From the NCBI GenBank assembly GCA_030673265.1, contig DAOVJK010000005.1, forward strand, positions 1 through 26,954: a stretch of 26,954 nucleotides of DNA. The letters are read 5' to 3'. Position 1 is the stretch's first letter. The number at the start of each line of letters is the position of its first letter. Both the position numbers and the translations under genes were made by a program. The DNA comes from Pseudomonadota bacterium. Lineage in GTDB: Bacteria > Desulfobacterota > Desulfobulbia > Desulfobulbales > JAGXFP01. Shown here one piece after another: positions 17,063 to 24,876 of this stretch. The notes beneath the pieces were generated by a model, which made no database searches, had not been told where the DNA came from, and saw nothing but the letters and a program-made list of their open reading frames with translations.

Positions 17063-18487
17063 CTAAAAGCGTCTGGTCAAGGTCAGAGTTGCGGATTGGG
17101 CAGCAAAGTCGGCACCCTGGCGCTGGTTCTCCATGGCACTGACTGCCGTAGTCAACTGCCAATCACGGTAAATGCCGAATACCCCGTTTAAAGTGGCCTC
17201 CCAACCGAGTTCGAAACCGCTCATGCTATTGTCCCTGAGCACGCCGGCCGCAACGGTCAGGCCGATGCCGTCGTCTCTGCTCAGATTCCAGTGAGAAAAA
17301 GCGGTGGCCATATAGCTCTCATACTCGTCCGGGTCATAATAGCCGTTGTTCAGGTCGCGGTCGAAGCCGAACAGCCAGCCCCGAACCCCCAGGTCCAGGT
17401 TGAAATGCTGGCCCCGCAATATTGCCCGCCGAGGGGCCAGGATAGCAGACCATCTCGTATTGTCGTCGGAAAAATCATCATAGGCGCTCTGGGCCACGAT
17501 CGTATAACGGAGGTTCGGACGCCAGTTGAGATCCAACTGATAATGGCTGTGGCGGATGTCGAGGGAGATCGCCCGAGGGGAGATCAGGTAATAGCCGTAG
17601 CGTCGGGAGAGTCTCAGATCCAAGCCGTCCGCCGGGTTCAGGTCTATATTGAGCTGGCAGGTCGGGAATACGTCGTTTTCATCAGTCTCCGAAGCCCCCA
17701 GGGAGAAACGGGCCCCGATCCAGGGGGCGAAGCGGTGGGCGAGCTCAAGGGCCAGTCGTTGATGAATTTCATCCTCTGAGCCGTCGATATTCTCCAGGCC
17801 GGAGCCGATCTCGGCGGTCAACCGGTCGTATTCAAGCCTTACGCCGAGGCTGGTGGCCGGTGCCAGGAAATAAGCCCCGAACAGTTCTGCATGCAGGTGG
17901 TTGATATCGTCAGCATCGGTGTAAAAACGTGATGAAGCAGTGACGTGGGAGCGGACCGGAACCCAGGCGGCCAGGTACAAGTCTTCGGTGTCCTTTGAGG
18001 GTTTTTCCCGCCGCAGTTCTTCGGCGAGAGCCAACGCTTCGCCTGGCTGATGAGCATTGCGCAGGGCGATGCCTTTGCTGAAACGGGCGTTGAAATCGGC
18101 GGGGCTCTCCTGCAATAATCCTGAAAGCATCGCCATTGAATCATCGGTCCATCCAGCCCAGGCCAACAGGCGAGCCTGGTCCTGCCTGGAATTGCGGTCT
18201 ACGCCGAAATCTTTTTTGTACCGCTCAAGCAACTCCATGGCTCTGGCATGATTGCCCCGCCAGGCTTCAACCCGACCGTGTTCCAGGAGGCTTTGGCGGT
18301 CCGCATGGGCGGTTTCGAGATGTGCTTCATAGGCCCGGGCCGCTCCGTCAAGATCATTGGCCTGAACCATACTTCTGGCCAGATCAAGATCCGAAGAGGT
18401 TGCTGCCGATGCTTTATAAGGCAGCAGGGCGATAAAAACCACCAGGCAAAGCAGGTTACAGGCAAGTTTCAATGCGGCATATCTCAT
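17063..18487 (-). CDS. TPR-containing outer-membrane beta-barrel protein (PgaA/BcsC-like exporter)
   Basis: A 474-residue secreted protein. The signal peptide is about 1-28 (cleavage near ASA). TPR-like helical pairs cover about 30-170. A beta-barrel of about 295 residues (180-474) has alternating strands and ends in a C-terminal Phe (TRRF), the usual BamA-recognition end. 'NNGYYDPDEYESY' (380-392) resembles the loop motif of polysaccharide TPR-porins such as PgaA and BcsC. At 474 residues it is much shorter than PgaA (about 800), with fewer TPRs and probably a smaller barrel. It overlaps the GT2 stop by ATGA, with CAGGAG nine bases before the start, so it is co-translated with the synthase. 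The likely role is passage of the polymer across the outer membrane. Confidence 0.75.
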   Translation of the reverse strand: MRYAALKLACNLLCLVVFIALLPYKASAATSSDLDLARSMVQANDLDGAARAYEAHLETAHADRQSLLEHGRVEAWRGNHARAMELLERYKKDFGVDRNSRQDQARLLAWAGWTDDSMAMLSGLLQESPADFNARFSKGIALRNAHQPGEALALAEELRREKPSKDTEDLYLAAWVPVRSHVTASSRFYTDADDINHLHAELFGAYFLAPATSLGVRLEYDRLTAEIGSGLENIDGSEDEIHQRLALELAHRFAPWIGARFSLGASETDENDVFPTCQLNIDLNPADGLDLRLSRRYGYYLISPRAISLDIRHSHYQLDLNWRPNLRYTIVAQSAYDDFSDDNTRWSAILAPRRAILRGQHFNLDLGVRGWLFGFDRDLNNGYYDPDEYESYMATAFSHWNLSRDDGIGLTVAAGVLRDNSMSGFELGWEATLNGVFGIYRDWQLTTAVSAMENQRQGADFAAQSATLTLTRRF

Positions 18488-19866
18488 TTACGCCAACTCC
18501 TGTCGCGCAGGACCCAGAGTTCGAAGGCAAAACGCAGCATGGTCAAAAGATCAAAGAGTATCGACAGATATCTTACCGGGGTGACCAGCAACCCTTTGCC
18601 GACATAGGCCCAGCGGTGACCCTTGGAGATTATGGCCAGAATCGACAGACAGAGGATAGTCTCGGCGACCAGGGTTATAGCCAGCGGTTCCCAGAGCCGC
18701 ATAATCAGCATCAGGGTGATAACTGTCGGGAAAGATATTTTTTCGAAGGCCGAGACCAGCACAACCCAGCCCATCGGCCGGCCATAGGTCCTGGTATATT
18801 CTTCGCCGAAGGGCTGCCGATATGGTTCTTTGATCTTCCTCTTTTCCTGGATGTCTTCGGCTGCCTCGATCTCCTTATAGTGGCGGTAGCGCTTTATCGA
18901 TTTAAAAGGACTGCGCAGGATTGAGTCGAAGTAATAACAGGATTGCAGGAAAGACGAAGACCACATGTAGATCTGACGCGGCAGCCGGCGGACCTCCGGT
19001 TCTTCGGAACGGGCGCAGACGTCCATCAGCTGGATATTCCGGTAGCCCTTTTCCAGCAAGGCGAAACCGATGAAAATATCCTCGGAGTTGGTCAGGTCGT
19101 CACCCAGGATGGGTTCGTATTTTTCAAACAGGTCGATGATATATTTCCTGCGGTAGGCGACGGCACAGCCCACCGGATTGGTGATGGACCCGAAAAAAAC
19201 CATCTGGCCGTGATAGACGAATTTCTGCAGGAACAGATAGAGGGTGTCGCGGTAGAGGTTGCTGATGGTCCTCTGCACCCTGGCGAAGAGGCTTTCTTCT
19301 ATCTTCAATTCCAGATTCGGCTTGCTGGCCAAAAAATTTTGCACTGGCCCGCCCTTGATCTCCTGACGGCGGTCTTTTTCCCTGAGAGGCAGGATAGTTC
19401 CGCAGGCACAGGCGATACCTACCGCCTTGTAGAGTTCCTCGACGGTGCGCTCCAGGTAATTATCTGATTCCAGAACCGTGTCGCCGTCGAGGATAAATTC
19501 TACGTCAGAATCGAATTCGCGGGCCTGGCGTTTGATGGTCGGGGTCTTGCCGATAGACTTCTGGCGGCGGATGGCGGTAAGCTCCATACCGTTGACGGCA
19601 CAAAAATCCCGGGCCAGTTCCAAGGTTCGATCCTCGCTGCCGTCATCGATCAGAATGATTCTCTTGGGTTTCAGGGTCTGCCGGGCGAGAGAAGAAAGAC
19701 AGAGGGTGATATTTTTTTCTTCATTAAACGCCGGGATTACCACGTCTACGGTGGCCGTCCTCCAGTCTTCATCCGGGGTGGGTACAATCCGATCCGGGCC
19801 GCGCAAGAGGCCGATAATACTCAATATGGCGTTGGGGCTGATAACAAAATAGGGAGTGGTGGCCAT
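18484..19866 (-). CDS. Membrane GT2 glycosyltransferase (PgaC-like polysaccharide synthase)
   Basis: A 460-residue processive-type family 2 glycosyltransferase. The GT-A domain shows 'VVIPAFNEEKN', IDDGS (Asp74, Asp75), the metal-binding DGD (127-129) and the acceptor-site SED (Glu262, Asp263). The motif expected as QxxRW is QIYMW (298-302), so the Arg is replaced by Met. Three or four C-terminal membrane helices (from about 360) would form the translocation channel, and the N terminus has a short hydrophobic stretch. AAGGAG precedes the ATG by 12 bases. It lies 17 bases after the epimerase and overlaps the outer-membrane protein gene, so the three form one operon. The product may be a hexosamine polymer, inferred from the facing deacetylase gene. 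A non-processive membrane GT2 is the alternative. Confidence 0.8.
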   Translation of the reverse strand: MATTPYFVISPNAILSIIGLLRGPDRIVPTPDEDWRTATVDVVIPAFNEEKNITLCLSSLARQTLKPKRIILIDDGSEDRTLELARDFCAVNGMELTAIRRQKSIGKTPTIKRQAREFDSDVEFILDGDTVLESDNYLERTVEELYKAVGIACACGTILPLREKDRRQEIKGGPVQNFLASKPNLELKIEESLFARVQRTISNLYRDTLYLFLQKFVYHGQMVFFGSITNPVGCAVAYRRKYIIDLFEKYEPILGDDLTNSEDIFIGFALLEKGYRNIQLMDVCARSEEPEVRRLPRQIYMWSSSFLQSCYYFDSILRSPFKSIKRYRHYKEIEAAEDIQEKRKIKEPYRQPFGEEYTRTYGRPMGWVVLVSAFEKISFPTVITLMLIMRLWEPLAITLVAETILCLSILAIISKGHRWAYVGKGLLVTPVRYLSILFDLLTMLRFAFELWVLRDRSWRK

Positions 19867-19883
19867 TTACGGAGCGCTCTCCT

Positions 19884-20918
19884 TCATTTTACTTTACTGG
19901 CTATCAAGTCCTGGATGGTGTCTTCCAGAGACCATTTATGTTGGTAATCAGTCAGACTGAAAAACCTGTCCAGATTGGGTTTGCGGCGGAAGATCTCCTC
20001 GAAATTTTCCTTATAGGCTTCTTCGGATGAGATAAAATCGATTACCGAACTGCTGTTGGCCACTGAACGGATCAAGTCGGCCAGTTCCAGAATGGTAATC
20101 TCCCGGTTACTGCCGACATTGACAATCTGGCCATAGCTGGCGGGGTTGTTCATCAGGAGGTTTAGGGCGGCCACCGTGTCTCGGACATCACAGAAACTTC
20201 TCATCTGTTTACCGTCGCCGACAACGATAATCGGCTTGCCGCTGACTGCCCGGTTGATGAACCGTGGCACCACCATCCCATAGCGGCCGCGCTGGCGGGG
20301 GCCGATCGTATTAAAAAAGCGGGCTACGACTATGGGGCTTCCGTACTGCCGGGCATAAGAGAGCCCCAGCGCTTCATCGGCAAGTTTGCTGATCGAATAG
20401 TTCCAGCGTGAGACCGCGCTGGAACCAACCATTGGATCCATGTCTTCCCGAAACTCTTCAACCCGATAATGGCGGCGATCTTCAATGCCACTGAAATCGG
20501 CACCTTCCGGGAGACAATTTCTCCGGCACTGCAGGCCATGGCCATATACTTCCGAAGTTGAGGCCAGCAGGATCTGGGGCCGCCAGTTGCCGGCATGGGC
20601 CAGTTCAAGAATCCTCTGGGTGGCGCCAACATTGACCGTCATCACCCTGACCGGATCGTCCAGAACCTTGAGCACCCCGACTACGGCAGCCAGGTGATAT
20701 ATTCGCTCAGCCCAGTTAATTGATGTTTCCAGGCCTTCCCAAGTCAGGATGTCCTCCTGATAAAAATGAAAACCCGGATTGTCCATGAGTGGTTCGATGT
20801 TCTCAAAGACCCCGGTGCTCAGATCATCGACTACATGAACCAGATGGCCCTGGGAGAGGTGGTATTCCGCAAGATTGGAACCGATAAAACCCGCCCCGCC
20901 GGTAATGAGAATATGCAT
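19884..20918 (-). CDS. NAD-dependent nucleotide-sugar epimerase/dehydratase (extended SDR)
   Basis: A 344-residue cytoplasmic enzyme of the UDP-glucose 4-epimerase / UDP-glucuronate decarboxylase superfamily. The N-terminal Rossmann motif is GGAGFIG (7-13), with acidic Asp31-Asp32 ('VVDDLSTG') favouring NAD. STSEVYG (120-126) and YSISK (Tyr174, Lys178) give the catalytic Ser/Tyr/Lys. 'RFFNTIGPRQRGRYGMVVPRF' begins the sugar-nucleotide half. The stretch between STSEVYG and the Tyr (127-170) is longer than usual by about 20-25 residues and Cys-containing. First gene of the minus-strand polysaccharide operon, it probably makes the activated sugar for the GT2. The exact reaction (4-epimerisation or decarboxylation) cannot be fixed from sequence. 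Confidence 0.85.
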   Translation of the reverse strand: MHILITGGAGFIGSNLAEYHLSQGHLVHVVDDLSTGVFENIEPLMDNPGFHFYQEDILTWEGLETSINWAERIYHLAAVVGVLKVLDDPVRVMTVNVGATQRILELAHAGNWRPQILLASTSEVYGHGLQCRRNCLPEGADFSGIEDRRHYRVEEFREDMDPMVGSSAVSRWNYSISKLADEALGLSYARQYGSPIVVARFFNTIGPRQRGRYGMVVPRFINRAVSGKPIIVVGDGKQMRSFCDVRDTVAALNLLMNNPASYGQIVNVGSNREITILELADLIRSVANSSSVIDFISSEEAYKENFEEIFRRKPNLDRFFSLTDYQHKWSLEDTIQDLIASKVK

Positions 20919-21315
20919 TGCCTGTTAATCCCGATCTATTTGATGTGGTTGCCTTCAGCTGTTCACAAATATTATCACACAACCACTCCTAATAACAATA
21001 ACCGGCGTGGTGTTCTGCCGGAAGACCTGTTAAAACCCTACTCAATTACTGAGAGATGGGCTCCGGTCAGCCTGTATTGGAGATAAGTTGATACCAGCAG
21101 CAACTCTCCTGACGACAATACACCTCCATGCTACCCCCTGCAACTCAGCAAAACCCAGCCAAATCGCGTCCGGCGAAGATCATTCCATCAAAAGCTTTGG
21201 CTTATGAGGGACTATACTCAGCTTTACAATTGCCTATTGAAGAAGTAAATTAGGTGGGATAATCGAAGGATTTTATAGGCCACATTATCTATCTTTTTTA
21301 AGGGGAGTAATAGCA
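20919..21315. other. Divergent intergenic region, epimerase operon and lptA
   Basis: No convincing coding frame is seen in these 397 bases. The left part holds a promoter candidate for the minus-strand operon. A short stem (CCGGC 21002-21006 with GCCGG 21017-21021) is present. On the right, GATAAT (21258-21263) is preceded by TTGAAG (21237-21242) with only a 15-bp spacer, a weak candidate for lptA. AGGGGAG just before the GTG at 21316 is its ribosome-binding site. Confidence 0.45.
20971..20998 (-). promoter_or_regulatory. Promoter candidate for epimerase-GT2-porin operon
   Basis: On the minus strand TTGTTA (20998-20993) and GATAAT (20976-20971) are 16 bp apart, and TGT directly precedes the -10, giving an extended -10. 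It lies about 50 bases before the epimerase start. No operator-like dyad is obvious beside it. Confidence 0.45.
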
Positions 21316-21870
21316 GTGTCCAGATTTGCCCTGACCATTTTGTTAAATATCGTCCTCTCCTGCTGCTGGTCGGCTCCGGCAAGTTCTGCGGCGGCGGGGC
21401 GTGATAATCCGGCCACGGAGCCAATCCATATTGAAGCCGCCCGCATGGAATCCGATCAGCGCCAAGGCTCGGTGCTTTTTGTCGGCAAGGTTGAAGCCAC
21501 CCAGGGAGATCTGATTATCCGGGCCGAGCAAATGACCGTCTTTTACCGAAAGACCGGGGACACTGCCGGTGCCGCCGGCGGTGTCAGTAAAAATATCGAA
21601 AATCTAACGGCCAGCGGCAACGTCACCTTAACCAAGCAGGACTGGCTGGCCTCCGGTGACCGGATGGAATTCGAGACCGAAGGGCGTAAGGTTATCCTCA
21701 CCGGCAACACCAAGGTCTGGCAGGGCAACAACACAGTCACCGGCGATAAGATTATTATCTATCTGGATGAGGGGAAAAGCGTTGTGGAAAACCAGAGCGA
21801 CAATACTGACAACCGGGTAAAGGCCTTTTTCTACCCCGAATCAGATAAAACTAAAACCGTTAACGAATGA
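21316..21870 (+). CDS. lptA: LPS transport periplasmic protein LptA
   Basis: A 184-residue periplasmic protein with an N-terminal signal peptide (hydrophobic 'ALTILLNIVLSCCWS', cleavage near 'ASSAAA') and one OstA/LptA beta-jellyroll domain. The repeated strand pattern 'IHIEAARMESDQRQGSVLFVG', then 'LTASGNVTLTKQDWLASGD' and 'VILTGNTKVWQGNNTVTGD', is diagnostic. LptA polymerises into the periplasmic bridge that carries LPS from LptBFG/C to LptD. It uses GTG as start with AGGGGAG nine bases upstream. lptB follows 13 bases later. No lptC or kdsC lies directly upstream, unlike the usual gammaproteobacterial order. Confidence 0.9.
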   Translation: MSRFALTILLNIVLSCCWSAPASSAAAGRDNPATEPIHIEAARMESDQRQGSVLFVGKVEATQGDLIIRAEQMTVFYRKTGDTAGAAGGVSKNIENLTASGNVTLTKQDWLASGDRMEFETEGRKVILTGNTKVWQGNNTVTGDKIIIYLDEGKSVVENQSDNTDNRVKAFFYPESDKTKTVNE

Positions 21871-21883
21871 TCTTGAGATTGAA

Positions 21884-22606
21884 ATGTCGGTTTTAAAAAC
21901 CATAGACATAGCCAAACAGTACCTGAAAAGGCGTGTGGTAGACGGCATCAGCCTCACGGTTGAGACCGGCAAGATCGTCGGGATGCTGGGTCCGAACGGG
22001 GCCGGCAAGACCACCTCCTTTTATATGATTGCCGGGTTTATCCGGCCTGACCATGGTTCGGTCTTTCTCGACGAGGAGGATATTACTGCCCTGCCCATCC
22101 ACAAGCGGGCGCTGAAGGGCATTTCCTATCTGGCCCAGGACTCATCGGTATTCAAAAAACTGACTGTCGAGGAAAATATCCGGATCGTACTGGAACCACT
22201 AGGGCTTTCCCGTAAAAAGACCAAGGAGCGGATCGAACAGCTTTTCAGTGACCTCAAAATAGGTTATCTGGCTAACAACAAGGCCCATTCGTTGTCCGGG
22301 GGCGAACGGCGCAGAGTTGAGATTATGCGAGCCCTGGCCATCGAGCCCCGCTTTATCCTGCTGGACGAGCCCTTTGCCGGTATTGACCCCCTGGCGGTGG
22401 CCGATCTCCAGCAGATTATTCTTGACCTTAAAGACCGGGGGCTGGGGGTCTTGATCTCCGATCACAACGTCAGAGAGACCCTGGCAGTTTGTGATAATGC
22501 CTATATCGTCAGTAGCGGCAGGATCTTGACTACCGGCCCTGCCGAAGAGATCATCAACAGTGAGGAAGTTCGCCGAATTTACCTCGGTCAGAATTTCAGT
22601 ATGTAA
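21884..22606 (+). CDS. lptB: LPS export ABC ATPase LptB
   Basis: The 240-residue cytoplasmic ATPase of the LptB2FG complex that extracts LPS from the inner membrane. It has Walker A GPNGAGKTT (36-44), signature LSGGERRR, Walker B 'FILLDEPFAGIDP' and an H-loop in 'LISDHNVRETL', all intact. 'MLGPNGAGKTTSFYMIAGF' and 'RIYLGQNFSM' at the C terminus are strongly LptB-like and separate it from LivG/LivF-type ATPases. The family's usual length is 235-245. It sits between lptA and rpoN, the conserved neighbourhood. lptF and lptG are not in the window. Confidence 0.95.
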   Translation: MSVLKTIDIAKQYLKRRVVDGISLTVETGKIVGMLGPNGAGKTTSFYMIAGFIRPDHGSVFLDEEDITALPIHKRALKGISYLAQDSSVFKKLTVEENIRIVLEPLGLSRKKTKERIEQLFSDLKIGYLANNKAHSLSGGERRRVEIMRALAIEPRFILLDEPFAGIDPLAVADLQQIILDLKDRGLGVLISDHNVRETLAVCDNAYIVSSGRILTTGPAEEIINSEEVRRIYLGQNFSM

Positions 22607-22676
22607 CCGCTTGTTTCTTTACTAAAAGGGAGTGCACGACAGAGATAAATCTCTTGTTGTGAAAATTTATTAAATT

Positions 22677-24143
22677 ATGGCTTTTGAACTAAGACAGCAG
22701 CTTAAACTCAGCCAGCAACTGGTGATGACCCCCCAGTTGCAGCAGGCGATAAAACTTCTCCAGTTATCGAGACTTGAGCTGGTTACGGCAATCCAGCAAG
22801 AAATTGAGCAGAACCCCGTTCTTGAAGAACTTGCCCCCACCGATGAGGGGGAAGATACCGACAGCCGTAAACTTGATTCCAATCAGGAAGAGACCGGCCC
22901 GTCTGCCGAAAGCTCCGAGCAGACCGCCGAGGTCCAGATGGAGGCGACCTCGTCCCTCCAGGAGATAGACTGGCAGGATTACGCCAACGAGTACGAACCG
23001 TTACCGTCCTTTAGGCCAAGTAATGATCCCGACCTGCCGTCCCGGCTTGATATCCTGACCAAAAAGCAGGACCTGCAGGGCCATCTGTATTGGCAGCTTA
23101 ACCTTGCCACCCTGAGCGAAGAAGAAGAAACGGTCGGCGAGTTTATCATCGGCAACCTGGATCGTGACGGCTTTCTCAGGGTTGATCTGGCCACCATTGC
23201 CGAGGCCACCGGCTGTGACGAAGAAACGGCTGAAGATATGGTCCTGACCATCCAGGAAATGGACCCGCCCGGCATCTGTGCGAGTTCCGTCCAGGAATCA
23301 CTCCTGCTCCAGCTTGATCGCCTCGACCTGACCAAATCGCTGGCCGCCCGCATTGTCAGAGACCATCTCTCTCTGATGGAAAAGAGGAATTATGCCGGGA
23401 TCGTCAAAGCCACCGGCTGCTCCCGTGCTGAAGTCCAGGCCGCCATCAATATCATCATCGGCCTGGACCCGTTCCCCGGCCGCCAGTACTCAGATGAAGA
23501 ACCACATTACATCCTCCCCGATGTTTACGTTTATAAACTCGACGACGAATACATCATCATGATGAACGATGACGGGTTGCCCCGCCTGCAAATCAGTAAT
23601 TTCTATCGGGGCATTTTGAAGGATGAGCAGGCCGCGCCCGGTGACACGAAAAACTATATCAAGGAAAAAATGAACTCGGCCGCCTGGTTAATCAAGAGTA
23701 TCCAGCAGCGCCAGCGCACCATCTACCGGGTTGTGGAAAGCATTATCAAATTTCAGCGGGAATTCTTTGACATCGGGGTTGAACATCTTAAGCCTCTGGT
23801 CTTGAGGGATGTTGCCGAAGATATTGAGATGCACGAATCAACCATCAGCCGGGTGACCAGCAACAAGTACGTCCATACGCCCCAGGGGATTTTTGCACTC
23901 AAGTACTTCTTCAATTCCGCCATTGAGCGCCGGGACGGCGGGGAGGCGATGTCCTCAATGAGTATCAAGAACAAACTCAAGGCCATTGTCCAGGCCGAGA
24001 ATTCTGCCAAGCCGCTCAGCGACAATGCCATTGCCGAAATTTTCAAAAAAGACGGCATTAAACTGGCCCGCCGGACCGTGGCCAAATATCGCGAGCAACT
24101 GGGAATCCTGCCTTCCAAACTACGAAAAAGCACGACCTTTTAA
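22677..24143 (+). CDS. rpoN: RNA polymerase sigma-54 factor RpoN
   Basis: A 488-residue alternative sigma factor that recognises -24/-12 promoters and needs AAA+ activators. Region I is the Gln/Leu-rich start (1-45, 'LRQQLKLSQQLVMTPQLQQ'). An acidic region II (about 50-100) follows, then the core-binding domain (about 105-300). The helix-turn-helix lies near 380-405 ('HESTISRVTSNKYVHTPQG') and the RpoN box ARRTVAKYR is at 464-472, perfectly conserved. The start is clear from the family N terminus, although the ribosome-binding site is weak. The 70-base leader has a small stem (AGAGAT 22641-22646, ATCTCT 22649-22654). In many Proteobacteria hpf and ptsN follow rpoN; here a convergent histidine phosphatase gene follows after 22 bases. 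Confidence 0.97.
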   Translation: MAFELRQQLKLSQQLVMTPQLQQAIKLLQLSRLELVTAIQQEIEQNPVLEELAPTDEGEDTDSRKLDSNQEETGPSAESSEQTAEVQMEATSSLQEIDWQDYANEYEPLPSFRPSNDPDLPSRLDILTKKQDLQGHLYWQLNLATLSEEEETVGEFIIGNLDRDGFLRVDLATIAEATGCDEETAEDMVLTIQEMDPPGICASSVQESLLLQLDRLDLTKSLAARIVRDHLSLMEKRNYAGIVKATGCSRAEVQAAINIIIGLDPFPGRQYSDEEPHYILPDVYVYKLDDEYIIMMNDDGLPRLQISNFYRGILKDEQAAPGDTKNYIKEKMNSAAWLIKSIQQRQRTIYRVVESIIKFQREFFDIGVEHLKPLVLRDVAEDIEMHESTISRVTSNKYVHTPQGIFALKYFFNSAIERRDGGEAMSSMSIKNKLKAIVQAENSAKPLSDNAIAEIFKKDGIKLARRTVAKYREQLGILPSKLRKSTTF

Positions 24144-24165
24144 AAAACAGCCCGGCCTGCGTATC

Positions 24166-24759
24166 TTATCCGTCCAGCCTCACCTCTGTCCGCCCCTCAT
24201 CATTGCGTGTCAGTCGGGAGATTGAACCATTGTCTATCTTAATGCTTCTGAATTCGCTGATCGGTTGGCGGCGATAATAGAGGACCAGGCAACGGACCAC
24301 AATTAGGTGGCTGACCACAGCCACCGTTTCACCGGCCCTCTCCCTGAAAATCTTTTCGATCTCCATTGCGGCCCGTTCCTGGACCTGGTTCAGGGTTTCG
24401 CAATCCGGCAGGTTGAATTTGTCCGGCGAACTGAGCCAGGTCGGATATTCAGGACCGAATTGAGCAGTGATCTCCTCCTTGGTCAAGCCATCCCAGTGGG
24501 GGATGAGGATTTCGTTGAATGGTTCGCTGGTATGGAGGCTGGCCCCCGTCACCTTACTGATTATCTCCGCCGACTGGCTGGTCCGGGCCAGCGGTCCGGT
24601 GTAAATGGCGTTGATTTGCTTTTCTTTCAGTTTATCGGCAACACCGGCAAGCTGCTCACAGCCCTGTTGATGCAGGGGTTCACCGGTGCGCCCGGCGAAG
24701 CGGTTTTCCAGGTTAGCTGCGGTTTTGCCATGTCTGGTCAGAAAAATAGTGGTTGGCAT
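24166..24759 (-). CDS. Histidine phosphatase family protein (phosphoglycerate mutase-like)
   Basis: A 197-residue cytosolic branch-1 histidine phosphatase. The catalytic RHG (9-11, 'FLTRHGKTAAN') includes His10. A second Arg lies in 'GPLARTSQSAE', an acid in 'FNEI' and the second His in 'VVSHLIVVR', so the site is complete. The start at 24759 is preferred because it puts RHG at the usual distance from the N terminus and follows AGGG. An upstream ATG would add 56 residues that look non-coding. Likely substrates are phosphorylated metabolites; an alpha-ribazole phosphatase (CobC) or sugar-phosphate phosphatase is possible, but nothing nearby decides it. It converges with rpoN and diverges from the FmdE-like gene. 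Confidence 0.85.
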   Translation of the reverse strand: MPTTIFLTRHGKTAANLENRFAGRTGEPLHQQGCEQLAGVADKLKEKQINAIYTGPLARTSQSAEIISKVTGASLHTSEPFNEILIPHWDGLTKEEITAQFGPEYPTWLSSPDKFNLPDCETLNQVQERAAMEIEKIFRERAGETVAVVSHLIVVRCLVLYYRRQPISEFRSIKIDNGSISRLTRNDEGRTEVRLDG

Positions 24760-24777
24760 CTTTATCCCTATCAGGAG

Positions 24778-24806
24778 TTGCATTTGTCTTAATTTGGGAT
24801 GATAAT
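24778..24806 (+). promoter_or_regulatory. Promoter candidate for FmdE-like gene
   Basis: TTGCAT (24778-24783) and GATAAT (24801-24806) are separated by 17 bp. The -10 matches 5 of 6 and the -35 only the leading TTG. It lies about 70 bases before the FmdE-like start, in the divergent gap with the phosphatase gene. Confidence 0.35.
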
Positions 24807-24876
24807 CTAACCTTTTTAGAGCTAATAAATAAACCAGAAAATGGCCGACTTTACCTATTTGAGGGGAAACTTTTTG

